Shown: in pieces, positions 41,942-49,318 of the stretch | Numbering within the stretch: position 1 is the stretch's first letter | Layout of the letters: each line of letters opens with the position of its first letter | Origin: an uncultured Mycoplasmatota bacterium | Lineage (GTDB): Bacteria > Bacillota_I > Bacilli_A > RF39 > UBA660 | Length of the DNA stretch: 64,000 nt | Direction: 5' to 3' | Assembly (NCBI GenBank): GCA_900550255.1 | Contig: URQZ01000006.1 | Location: 7,120-71,119 of the forward strand | Notes under the pieces: model-generated | Databases searched by the model: none | The model's input: the letters and a program-made list of their open reading frames with translations, nothing else | Told to the model about the DNA's origin: nothing | Translations under genes and position numbers: made by a program

Positions 41942-41963
41942 GACAATTTATTTGTCTTTTTTT
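41940..41963 (+). terminator. Rho-independent terminator of the tail-anchored protein gene
   Basis: AAGACAA (41940-41946) pairs with TTGTCTT (41952-41958) and runs into T residues. It lies in the overlap zone with the 3' end of the convergent gerKB gene. Confidence 0.75.
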
Positions 41964-43054
41964 CGTAATGAGAAAATGAAAGTCAAGAGAGAAATTCCAA
42001 AGATAAAAATATAAATATACATAATATATGTTGTTTTCATAAAATGATTAACAACAGTATTATTTGGGGATTTCATTATAGAAAAGCAAATTAATAATAT
42101 AAAAAATAAGTATATTATTTTATCAAATTTATTTGAATTTTTAATATTGAATAAATGTGAAATACCCATTTTTATAAAATAACAACTAAAAACAACTAAC
42201 ATAAACGTACTTAAAATCCAGTATGCTGATAATGTACTTTCAACTCTTTCAATAAAACCTCCAATTGTGACCCTTCTTAAAATTTGAAATTCCGGATATT
42301 GGTATAGGGAAGTTAATTCAATTCCTAAGACATTTAAAGTTAAAAAAAGAATTATTTCTATACATATGAAAATTAAAAAATAATAAATTATCATATATTT
42401 AGTAAAATTTTTTTTATTTGTATATGCGTTTTTAGGAATACATGTTACATAAAAAAGGGGAAGAACTATGTAAGCTACATATGACATAGAAGCTTTTAGT
42501 GGCGGACCAATTCCATTGAGTAAGAAAGGAAAAATATTAGAAATTTTAATCTGTGCTATGATTGCTAAACTAGCAATTATAAAGAAAATAAAGCTAATAA
42601 AGAAAATAATAATTCCACTTTTTAAGATAACTTGTATTTTTTTTGTTAACATATAAATAATAGGAATTAAAAACATAATGGTAACAAAAAGAGGCGGGGT
42701 ATTATATAAAAAGTGTGCACTGATAAAATTAGTTAAATTCCAAAAGAAGATTAGCATATAACTCGTTACAAAAATAATTAAAAGTAGGTTTAAAAATTTT
42801 CCAAGTGCTTTTCCAAATAGTTTTTCAATGATTTGAAAAATATTTAAATTTGGATATTTATTCATTATAAATATGAATATTAAATAAGGTAGAAAACCAA
42901 TAATACATCCTATAATAGGTGCTAACCAAGCGTCTTCTTTAGCTATATTTATATATGTTCTAAAATTCATACCACAAAGCGATCCTGTGGCTATGAAATA
43001 AAGTATAACTCCAATTTGTGATAAGTTTAATTTATTTTCTAATTTTTCTTCCAT
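41948..43054 (-). CDS. gerKB: Spore germination receptor B subunit (GerKB/GerAB family)
   Basis: A 368-residue integral membrane protein of about ten spans, in the APC transporter-like GerAB family. It begins LNLSQIGVILYFIATGSLCG, followed by DAWLAPIIGCIIGFLPYLIF and FLNLLLIIFVTSYMLIFFW, as in GerKB/GerAB. The B subunit is thought to bind the germinant in the spore inner membrane. It is the last gene of the gerKA-gerKC-gerKB operon, two bases after gerKC. Which germinant is sensed cannot be read. Confidence 0.9.
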   Translation of the reverse strand: MEEKLENKLNLSQIGVILYFIATGSLCGMNFRTYINIAKEDAWLAPIIGCIIGFLPYLIFIFIMNKYPNLNIFQIIEKLFGKALGKFLNLLLIIFVTSYMLIFFWNLTNFISAHFLYNTPPLFVTIMFLIPIIYMLTKKIQVILKSGIIIFFISFIFFIIASLAIIAQIKISNIFPFLLNGIGPPLKASMSYVAYIVLPLFYVTCIPKNAYTNKKNFTKYMIIYYFLIFICIEIILFLTLNVLGIELTSLYQYPEFQILRRVTIGGFIERVESTLSAYWILSTFMLVVFSCYFIKMGISHLFNIKNSNKFDKIIYLFFILLICFSIMKSPNNTVVNHFMKTTYIMYIYIFIFGISLLTFIFSLRKKDK

Positions 43055-43056
43055 AT

Positions 43057-44232
43057 TTATTCTCCTTTTATTGAATTTTCAACTGATCCCTTAGATAATA
43101 GACTGATATCAACATCAACATTTACCTTAATCTTAGGAAATACCTTATCATTCCAATTTTTTTGATTTTCGTTAAAATATTTAGGATATTTTTTATAGAA
43201 CAAATTTCCAAATCCAAAGATATCTGATTTATATTTCTTTTGAATAGTACTAATAGCTTCCTCAACTTGTTTTTTTACTTTTTTTTCTGTTTTCTTTTCT
43301 ATTTTAGTGATTACTTTTCCATTTTCTATATCTTTATTACAAGTTATTTCTCTAATAGCACCATCTGCTGTAATTTTTATATTAATTATTGGTTTATTAT
43401 TTTTTAGAGAACTTTTCATTGTCGCTTTCATTTGCGTTAAATCGGTCACGATATTTCCACTACCACATTTATATGATAGGATCATGTTGTCAACTTGATT
43501 TGATAGAATATTTATCCCTCTACTTTCATTTTTACTTATATATCCTAATAATTTATCTTTTTTAAAGATTCCAAGTTTATCTAATTTTGTTTTAGCTTTA
43601 GGTGATGATGTTTCTAATATTTTATTTTTTTCGCCTTCTTTTTCTTTTCCTATTATAGTAATTGTTGGAAGTACTGGCTCTTTGCCTTTCTTTAGATAGT
43701 TTTCTATAAATTTACTGTATGTTATAGAAGTAGAAATAGCTTGTGATTCGTTTGAAATACTTATATTACTTGCTATACTTTGTCCTGGAAAAGATTCTAG
43801 TGGTGATAGTGTTTTAATAACATCTTTAGCTTTATCGTCTTTTGACAAAATAATATAAAATCTTTTTACTGATTCAGGATTTCTGACAAAAAAATCAAGT
43901 GTATTTTTAAGACCATCTTTAGCTACTTTATCAGAGATAACAACAACTCCTAAATGGCCAATATAGATTTGTTTTGGAATTAAAAGTTCAATTTGTCTTA
44001 AGGCTCGTGAAATAGTAGGTCCCTTACCAGAATAAACAACATTTTGACTTTGTCCTTCTTTAGGACTTGTTTGAGCATTTTTTCCATTTGCTATTAAAAT
44101 ACTTACTTCATATCCATTATCATCTTTATCAACGGCAATAGCTGTTGCAATTGCGAGTTTGTTTAATTCTCTATAGTTCCAGCACCCAGTTGTTAGAAAA
44201 AAAAGAGGGATTAAAAGTAATATTTTTTTCAT
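43057..44232 (-). CDS. gerKC: Spore germination receptor C subunit, lipoprotein (Ger(x)C family)
   Basis: A 391-residue lipoprotein: MKKILLLIPLFFLTTGCWN with lipobox Cys17, then the diagnostic NYRELNKLAIATAIAVD (W-(N/D)-x-R-E-(I/L) motif). GKGPTISRALRQIELLIPKQIYIGHLGVVVIS follows in two blocks, and YSKFIENYLKKGKEPVLPTI and RGINILSNQ are further family segments. GerC subunits are outer-face lipoproteins needed for receptor assembly. The start codon touches the stop of gerKA, giving tight coupling. Confidence 0.92.
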   Translation of the reverse strand: MKKILLLIPLFFLTTGCWNYRELNKLAIATAIAVDKDDNGYEVSILIANGKNAQTSPKEGQSQNVVYSGKGPTISRALRQIELLIPKQIYIGHLGVVVISDKVAKDGLKNTLDFFVRNPESVKRFYIILSKDDKAKDVIKTLSPLESFPGQSIASNISISNESQAISTSITYSKFIENYLKKGKEPVLPTITIIGKEKEGEKNKILETSSPKAKTKLDKLGIFKKDKLLGYISKNESRGINILSNQVDNMILSYKCGSGNIVTDLTQMKATMKSSLKNNKPIINIKITADGAIREITCNKDIENGKVITKIEKKTEKKVKKQVEEAISTIQKKYKSDIFGFGNLFYKKYPKYFNENQKNWNDKVFPKIKVNVDVDISLLSKGSVENSIKGE

Positions 44233-45695
44233 TAATTATCAGCCTTTCTTTTTTTATTTTTAATATTTAAAAACAGTGGCCTATTTTTAATTTTATTATT
44301 TGATTTTCTAATAATAGCGTAGTTTTGACTTTTAATATCAAAAGGAGAAATTGGAGATAAGTAGGAAACTCCTTGCATTTCTAGACTACATAGTTTGGTA
44401 ATAAATATTAATCCAGCAATTATAAATCCAACTAATCCACAAAATAGTGAGAAGAAGATAAAGATGAATCGCCATAATCTTGTAGCGTTTACAAAATCTA
44501 TATCAGTATATAAAAGACCACATATTGCAGTAATGGCAACAATTATAACAACAATTGGTGATATAATACCGGCTGCAACAGCAGCATCACCAAGTACTAA
44601 TGCTCCAACAATACTTATGGCAGATCCCATCGAAGTAGGTATTCTTATATCGCTTTCTCTTAAAATTTCGAAGGTTGTAATTAACATGATTACTTCAAAG
44701 GCTGTAGGGAAGGGAACTCCTTCTCTTTGAATAGAGAGAGATATTAAGAGTTCATTTGGAATCACTTGTTGGTCAAAAGTAGTTATTGCAATATAGAAAC
44801 TTGGTGTTATGATTGTTAAAATAAAGGCTATAATTCTTAAGATTCTTGTAAAGTTTGAATTTATTTCTCTTTGGTAATCATCTTCTGGAGATTGTAAATA
44901 ATCAACAAATAGTGCTGGTGTTATTAAAACAAATGGAGAATTTTCAATTAGTATAATTATTCTTCCTTCTAACAAGTATTTACTTGCTAAATCTGGTCTT
45001 TCTGTACTTTTAAGTTTAGGAAAGGCTGATTTTTGTTTTTCATTTATATATTCTCTTATAGTTCCACTATCTAAAATACCATCAATATCTATTGTTTGTA
45101 ATTTCTTTTTTATTTTATCGACGTTTTTTTTGTCTACTATATCATTTATAAAGGCAATTGTTACTTTTGTTTTTGTTCTTCGACCTACAGTAGTTTCATC
45201 AAACCATAAGTTATAATCTTTGATTCTTTTTCTTATTAAACCCAGGTTAGTGGAATTGTTTTCAGTAAAGCTATCTTTTGGTCCTCTTACAACTGATTCA
45301 CTCGTTGATTCGGTTACACCACGATCTAGGGTATTTTTGGTTTCAACGACAATGGCTTTATTTTCTTTTTCTACAAAAATAACAGTGTATCCGCTAGATA
45401 GGTGAAAACAGACATCATCATATGTTGTAACTATTTTTAAATGACTATTATAAATAGTGTTTTTTAATGATTTAAATAGGTTTTCAAAGAAAGAATGGCC
45501 ATCTCTTTTTACATATTCTCCTAAATCTTTCATTAAAAAATCACTTATTTTATCATCACTACTTACACTTTCTAAATAGATATATAATATTTCTTTTTTA
45601 TTTATTTTTATTTTTCTTGAAACAAGATCACTACTGTTTCCATATTTGTTTTGAATTGTTTCAAGTATTTTATCTATATTTTTATCTAAATTCAT
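44232..45695 (-). CDS. gerKA: Spore germination receptor A subunit (GerKA/GerAA family)
   Basis: A 487-residue protein with an N-terminal cytoplasmic domain (DKISDFLMKDLGEYV, then VIFVEKENKAIVVETKNTLDRG) and a C-terminal part with about five membrane spans. Family motifs are SFTENNSTNLGLIRKRIKDY, GRRTKTKVTIAFINDI, LEGRIIILIENSPFVLITPA, and PTSMGSAISIVGALVLGDAAV. GerKA-type subunits form an oligomeric channel in the spore inner membrane. AGAGGGA upstream sets the start. The order A-C-B on this strand matches gerK operons of Clostridium and Bacillus. Confidence 0.94.
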   Translation of the reverse strand: MNLDKNIDKILETIQNKYGNSSDLVSRKIKINKKEILYIYLESVSSDDKISDFLMKDLGEYVKRDGHSFFENLFKSLKNTIYNSHLKIVTTYDDVCFHLSSGYTVIFVEKENKAIVVETKNTLDRGVTESTSESVVRGPKDSFTENNSTNLGLIRKRIKDYNLWFDETTVGRRTKTKVTIAFINDIVDKKNVDKIKKKLQTIDIDGILDSGTIREYINEKQKSAFPKLKSTERPDLASKYLLEGRIIILIENSPFVLITPALFVDYLQSPEDDYQREINSNFTRILRIIAFILTIITPSFYIAITTFDQQVIPNELLISLSIQREGVPFPTAFEVIMLITTFEILRESDIRIPTSMGSAISIVGALVLGDAAVAAGIISPIVVIIVAITAICGLLYTDIDFVNATRLWRFIFIFFSLFCGLVGFIIAGLIFITKLCSLEMQGVSYLSPISPFDIKSQNYAIIRKSNNKIKNRPLFLNIKNKKRKADN

Positions 45696-45758
45696 AAATA
45701 TCCCTCTATTTCTATATTATTATTACCAAAAAAAGGAATTTTATTATAAAAAATGTAT

Positions 45759-45787
45759 TTGAATTTTCTGTTTTTTTCTTTTATAAT
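45759..45787 (+). promoter_or_regulatory. Promoter of rlmD
   Basis: TTGAAT (45759-45764) and TATAAT (45782-45787) are 17 bases apart and lie 18 bases before ATG 45805. This is a good sigma-A-type promoter. Confidence 0.7.
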
Positions 45788-45804
45788 TAGAGTGGTGATG
45801 AAGT

Positions 45805-47028
45805 ATGAAATATGAAGTTTTAATTAGTTCAATTGATCATAGTGGAAGAGGAATTTCTAGAATTGATAATAAAATTGTTTTTGTTCCTAAGACTTTGATA
45901 GGTGATAGATGTATTGTTAAAATTACAAAAACGAAAAAAAATTATTTTGAAGCGGAATTAGTTGAACTATTAGAAAAAGGTCCAAAAAGAATAAAGGCTG
46001 TTTGTCCTTATTTTGATATTTGTGGTGGCTGTGATTTACTTCATATGTCATATAAAGATCAATTACGTTATAAGGAAGAAAAGGTTAAAAATATTATTTC
46101 AAGGTATACAAGTTTGGATAAAAAGATTGTAAAGAAGATAATACCTTGTGATTCTAAGTATTTTTATCGTAATAAGGTTAATTTTAAAGTTAGAAAAAAA
46201 GTTGGTTTTTATCAAAAGAAAAGTTATGATATAGTTGAGGTTAAGAGATGTCTAATTGCTGATAGTAATATAAATGATATTTTAAACTTAATAAGAAATA
46301 ATATAAATCTTGATTTTGTCAAAGAGATAACTATTAGGTCTAGTTTAAAGAATGATGACGATATGGTTATCTTTCACACAACTAAAAAAATTAATGTTGA
46401 TGCTTTAAAAGGTATTGTTAGTTCAATTGTTTTTTATGATGGTAAAAAATATGAAGTTGAATATGGCAAACCTTATATAAGTGATAAAATTGGTAAGTAT
46501 GAATTTATAATTTCGCCCGATTCTTTTTTTCAAGTTAATACAAGACAGGTTGAAAATTTATATGATCAAGTTTTAGAGTATGCTGATTTAAAAAAGACGG
46601 ATACGGTTTTAGATTTATATTCAGGTACGGGGACAATTGGAATTTATTTAAGTAGTAAAGTTTCAAAGGTTATAAGTATTGAGATTAATAAGGATGCTAA
46701 TAAAGATGCCATTAAAAATAAAAGGTTAAATAATGTTGATAATATTGAATTTATGTGTGGGGATGCATCTGTTTTAATCGATCAAGTAAAAGATAAAATA
46801 GATGTTTTAATTGTTGATCCTCCACGTTCAGGTCTTAATGATGAATGTATAAATAACATAATTAAAACTAAGGCTGATAGAGTTGTTTATGTTTCCTGTG
46901 ATCCAATAACTCTAGCACGCGATTTGGAAAAATTAAAAAGTAAATATGATACTTTAGAGATAACACCAGTTGATATGTTTTGTAATACTTATCATGTTGA
47001 GTGTGTATGCGTGTTAAATAGGCGATAA
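45805..47028 (+). CDS. rlmD: 23S rRNA (uracil-5-)-methyltransferase RlmD/RumA-like, C-terminus replaced
   Basis: The 407-residue enzyme has an N-terminal TRAM domain (SSIDHSGRGISRIDNKIVF), [4Fe-4S] cysteines in CPYFDICGGC (67, 73, 76), and SPDSFFQVNTRQVENLYDQV. The SAM-binding motif is VLDLYSGTGTIGIYL, and the catalytic site is VDPPRSGLND plus VYVSCDPITLARDL, with the nucleophile Cys in SCDP. It forms m5U in 23S rRNA. The last residues, YHVECVCVLNRR, are encoded partly beyond a 17-bp repeat (46990-47006). The original ending seems to be preserved 2.1 kb downstream as YHVECVTILHRK, so the gene is a known kind of integration target that has kept its reading frame. Confidence 0.92.
   Translation: MKYEVLISSIDHSGRGISRIDNKIVFVPKTLIGDRCIVKITKTKKNYFEAELVELLEKGPKRIKAVCPYFDICGGCDLLHMSYKDQLRYKEEKVKNIISRYTSLDKKIVKKIIPCDSKYFYRNKVNFKVRKKVGFYQKKSYDIVEVKRCLIADSNINDILNLIRNNINLDFVKEITIRSSLKNDDDMVIFHTTKKINVDALKGIVSSIVFYDGKKYEVEYGKPYISDKIGKYEFIISPDSFFQVNTRQVENLYDQVLEYADLKKTDTVLDLYSGTGTIGIYLSSKVSKVISIEINKDANKDAIKNKRLNNVDNIEFMCGDASVLIDQVKDKIDVLIVDPPRSGLNDECINNIIKTKADRVVYVSCDPITLARDLEKLKSKYDTLEITPVDMFCNTYHVECVCVLNRR
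46990..47006. repeat. Left copy of the 17-bp direct repeat (attL-like) in the 3' end of rlmD
   Basis: TATCATGTTGAGTGTGT occurs here, coding YHVEC in rlmD, and again identically at 49093-49109. The sequence diverges right after the repeat. Confidence 0.8.
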
Positions 47029-47241
47029 ACCCTTATAAATAAAGAGAAAACTAACTATTCAGTAGGGGTCAAAAAATGGTGAAAAAACGATAAAAAATTG
47101 ATATTTTTATTGATTTTTGAAAAAAATATTGTTGAGGTTGTTTGTGGAGAATATGTTTCCTCATACTATATAAGATTGTATGTGTTGTAGAGTTAATAAT
47201 AAATATAAATTATGAAAGCATGTTTTGAAAGAAGGAAAAAT

Positions 47242-47805
47242 ATGAAAAATATAATGATACTTGGAACTTGTAGAACAGGTAAAACTACATTTTCTAAATT
47301 ATTACAAAAAGAACTAGAAAATTATCAAATTATAGAAGTTGATGCTATTATTTCGGCATTACAAAGCACTTTTGATGATATTCAGATTGGTTTTACTCAT
47401 GATTATTTGAAATATAATAAATTATCTCAATTTATCAATATATTACTTCAAAAAAATAAAAGTAGATTAGGAAATGAATATAGTTATATAATTAATTCAG
47501 ATTCAATAATGCCAGTGGATTTAATTAATTATTTTGATTTATCAAATACTATAGTTTATTATTTTGTGAATTCTAGTTTGACCGTTGAGGAAATATTTAA
47601 TAATTGTAGATATTATGATGATGAAAATCAATGGACTTCAAAAAGAACAAATGAAAATTTATTAAATCATATAAAAAAAGCAAAAGAATTTGAAAATCAA
47701 ATAATAGAACAATGTAAAAAATATAATATGAAATATATTGATACATCTTATAACAGAGAAAGTATTTTTAATGAATTGCTAAATGAAATAAAGGAGAATA
47801 TATGA
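47242..47805 (+). CDS. P-loop kinase-like NTPase (first of a tandem pair)
   Basis: ATG 47242 has AGAAGGA nine bases upstream; ATG 47212 has none. The 187-residue protein begins MKNIMILGTCRTGKTTFSKL, a Walker A GxxxxGKT loop at residues 8-15. EVDAIISALQSTFDDIQIG then follows, as in small nucleotide or metabolite kinases of the AAA_18/cytidylate-kinase type. The C-terminal ECKKYNMKYIDTSYNRE resembles the end of such kinases (here IIEQCKKYNMKYIDTS). Substrate unknown. Its stop overlaps the next start, and the next gene encodes a paralogue. Located inside the rlmD-inserted cassette. Confidence 0.72.
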   Translation: MKNIMILGTCRTGKTTFSKLLQKELENYQIIEVDAIISALQSTFDDIQIGFTHDYLKYNKLSQFINILLQKNKSRLGNEYSYIINSDSIMPVDLINYFDLSNTIVYYFVNSSLTVEEIFNNCRYYDDENQWTSKRTNENLLNHIKKAKEFENQIIEQCKKYNMKYIDTSYNRESIFNELLNEIKENI

Positions 47806-48359
47806 AAAATATAATAATAATTGGACCATCTAGAGTTGGAAAATCTACATTGGCATCTATATTGTGTGCGAAATATAATTTTAATTATATGAGTGGTGAT
47901 AGCATTAGAAATGCTTTCATTAATATATATCCTGAACTTGGATATACAGTAGAAAATACTATTGAGAATAAAGATTTTTGTAAATTTATTAACTTTATAA
48001 TTAATGAAAACAATATACATTTAAAAAGAAATATTTATTATGTTATTGATTCGGCTGATATTTTAATTAAAAATGCTAAAGAAATATTTAAAAATTCTTT
48101 AATAATTGGTATTGGATGTAAAGAAATTTCTGCTGAAAAATTGAAAAATAAAATATTAGAACATGATATTAATCTTGATTGGACTTATGGATACCGTGAG
48201 GAAGATCTTTTATCTATTTCAAAAGAAACAATTAATAATAGTATAAATCTTTATAATGAATGTATTTTAAATAATATTTGTTATTTTGATACTTCATTAG
48301 ATAGATATGAAACATATAATGATATTTATAAATATATAGAAAGCAATATTGAGGTATAA
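47802..48359 (+). CDS. P-loop kinase-like NTPase (second of a tandem pair)
   Basis: The 185-residue paralogue starts MKNIIIIGPSRVGKSTLASI (Walker A GPSRVGKS at residues 8-15), followed by NYMSGDSIRNAFINIYPELG. The C-terminal NNICYFDTSLDRYETYNDI parallels the KYIDTSYNRESIFNEL of the upstream protein. The ATG overlaps the upstream stop by four bases, and AAGGAGA lies just upstream. The pair probably acts together, perhaps as a heterodimer. Small-molecule or nucleic-acid phosphorylation is possible; nothing in the sequence chooses between them. Confidence 0.72.
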   Translation: MKNIIIIGPSRVGKSTLASILCAKYNFNYMSGDSIRNAFINIYPELGYTVENTIENKDFCKFINFIINENNIHLKRNIYYVIDSADILIKNAKEIFKNSLIIGIGCKEISAEKLKNKILEHDINLDWTYGYREEDLLSISKETINNSINLYNECILNNICYFDTSLDRYETYNDIYKYIESNIEV

Positions 48360-48361
48360 TT

Positions 48362-48958
48362 ATGGATAGAATATTTTTATTTGATCTTGGAAATGTTTTG
48401 GCAAAATCTTTAGATGATTATGGTTTGTATAACAAATTAAATTGTAAAATTCCCTATGATGAATTTTTAAAATACTGGTGGGGTGATGAGTTAGTTTTAA
48501 AAGCTCATATGGGACTTGCTACAGATGATGAACATGTTGAAGCGTTATTGAAATTCTGTAAGAGTGATTTATCAATTAAACAATTTTATGAAATATATAA
48601 TGGTTTAGATAATTCTTTATATGATGATACTGTTGAAATTATAAATGACTTAAAAAATAAAGGGTATAAGATCGGAATCTTATCCAATCTTAGATTAATG
48701 GATTACAAAAGATATAAACAACAAATTGAAAAAATAAATTTTGATTATATATTTTTATCATATGAAATGAAATGTATAAAACCATCTAGCGATATTTATT
48801 TACAAGTGATTGATGTACTTGATTGTGAAGCAGATAATATAATATTTTTTGATGATAATCAAAGGAATGTAAATGGCGCAAAACAACTTGGCATTAACGC
48901 TTATCAAGTAACAGGCGAAAATATAAAAGAAATTTTTTATAAAATAATAAATATATAA
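48362..48958 (+). CDS. HAD-superfamily hydrolase (subfamily IA)
   Basis: A 198-residue phosphatase-like protein: motif I FLFDLGNVLAKS (nucleophile Asp7, with DLGNV as in YihX-type enzymes), motif II ILSNLRL, motif III Lys in CIKPSSDIYLQ, motif IV FFDDNQRNVNGAKQLG. Insertion between motifs I and II gives a helical cap (KLNCKIPYDEFLKYWWGDEL). It follows the second kinase by two bases and a GAGG ribosome binding site. With the two kinases it could make a phosphorylation/dephosphorylation module, which is inference. Confidence 0.82.
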   Translation: MDRIFLFDLGNVLAKSLDDYGLYNKLNCKIPYDEFLKYWWGDELVLKAHMGLATDDEHVEALLKFCKSDLSIKQFYEIYNGLDNSLYDDTVEIINDLKNKGYKIGILSNLRLMDYKRYKQQIEKINFDYIFLSYEMKCIKPSSDIYLQVIDVLDCEADNIIFFDDNQRNVNGAKQLGINAYQVTGENIKEIFYKIINI

Positions 48959-49000
48959 TATAAATTTATGCTAATTGCTTTATAAGAAGATTAATACATA

Positions 49001-49037
49001 CATAATAAACATTCTTAATAGTTATACGTTTATTATG
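49001..49037. repeat. Inverted repeat near the right cassette end (possible recombinase site)
   Basis: CATAATAAAC (49001-49010) and GTTTATTATG (49028-49037) are exact inverse copies 17 bases apart. A direct near-copy of the left arm with its flank, CATAATAGACATTC, sits at 49078-49091 abutting the 17-bp repeat. Such repeats beside a core site resemble arm-type binding sites of tyrosine recombinases. Confidence 0.5.
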
Positions 49038-49092
49038 AAGTAGTCAATTATAAACATACACATAAAATACAGTTATTCATAATAGACATTCA

Positions 49093-49109
49093 TATCATGT
49101 TGAGTGTGT
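49093..49109. repeat. Right copy of the 17-bp direct repeat (attR-like)
   Basis: Identical to 46990-47006. Unlike the left copy, it is not preceded by rlmD coding sequence but is followed by what looks like the rlmD ending. Confidence 0.8.
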
Positions 49110-49143
49110 GACGATATTACATCGAAAAAAGATTGAAAAATAA
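49093..49143 (+). pseudogene. Displaced C-terminal fragment of an RlmD-type gene
   Basis: Read in the rlmD phase, the bases encode YHVECVTILHRKKIEK and a TAA at 49141-49143. RumA/RlmD proteins normally end in a V-E-x-V-x-x-L-x-R-K pattern, so this fits the authentic end better than the CVLNRR now attached to rlmD. No start or upstream homology precedes 49093. It has no likely function of its own. Confidence 0.7.
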
Positions 49144-49183
49144 AAGCTTTTGTTAGAATTGAAAATCAAGTTTAGATGGATAA

Positions 49184-49306
49184 GGTGACTCTACATTTAA
49201 TGATAAAACATTTGTTGTTTTTGAAAGGCTTAAATTAATAAAAAATACAAAATGTAAATATAAATTGATGGAAATATTATTCTTTAATGATAAGACGTTT
49301 CAATAG
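49184..49306 (+). pseudogene. Possible 40-codon gene remnant
   Basis: After a TAA at 49181-49183 the frame stays open with protein-like content (GDSTFNDKTFVVFERLKLIK, later KYKLMEILFFNDKTFQ) to TAG at 49304-49306. It has no start codon in a suitable place and no ribosome binding site. It may be the tail of a deleted gene. Chance remains possible at this A+T content. Confidence 0.25.
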
Positions 49307-49318
49307 AAGGAGTAAATA

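Larger units (their letters stand above)
47007..49109. mobile_element. Putative integrated cassette in the 3' end of rlmD
   Basis: About 2.1 kb lies between two identical 17-bp repeats. The second is followed in frame by an alternative RlmD C-terminus and stop. The segment carries two P-loop kinase-like genes and a HAD hydrolase and no recognisable recombinase. The 3' end of rlmD (rumA) is an established integration site for some mobile elements of Firmicutes. I infer a remnant or a cassette mobilised in trans. The left 230 bases (47007-47241) hold the new rlmD ending and no other gene; short A/T runs there have no clear function. Confidence 0.6.
48959..49318. other. Gene-free stretch at the right end of the cassette
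   Basis: These 360 bases hold no intact gene. They contain a 10-bp inverted repeat (49001-49037), a repeated CATAATARACATTC at 49001 and 49078, the right 17-bp repeat (49093-49109), an orphan RlmD-like C-terminus, and a 40-codon open remnant ending at 49306. AAGGAG at 49307-49312 belongs to the next gene. Confidence 0.7.

Noticed and set aside
44395..44730. Plus-strand open frame opposite gerKA
   Set aside because: gerKA is intact with clear family motifs. The opposite frame has no ribosome binding site and a composition expected of an antisense shadow.
47029..47241. A small gene in the A+T-rich stretch after rlmD
   Set aside because: Open frames there are very short and lack ribosome binding sites except for the one that belongs to the kinase-like gene at 47242.
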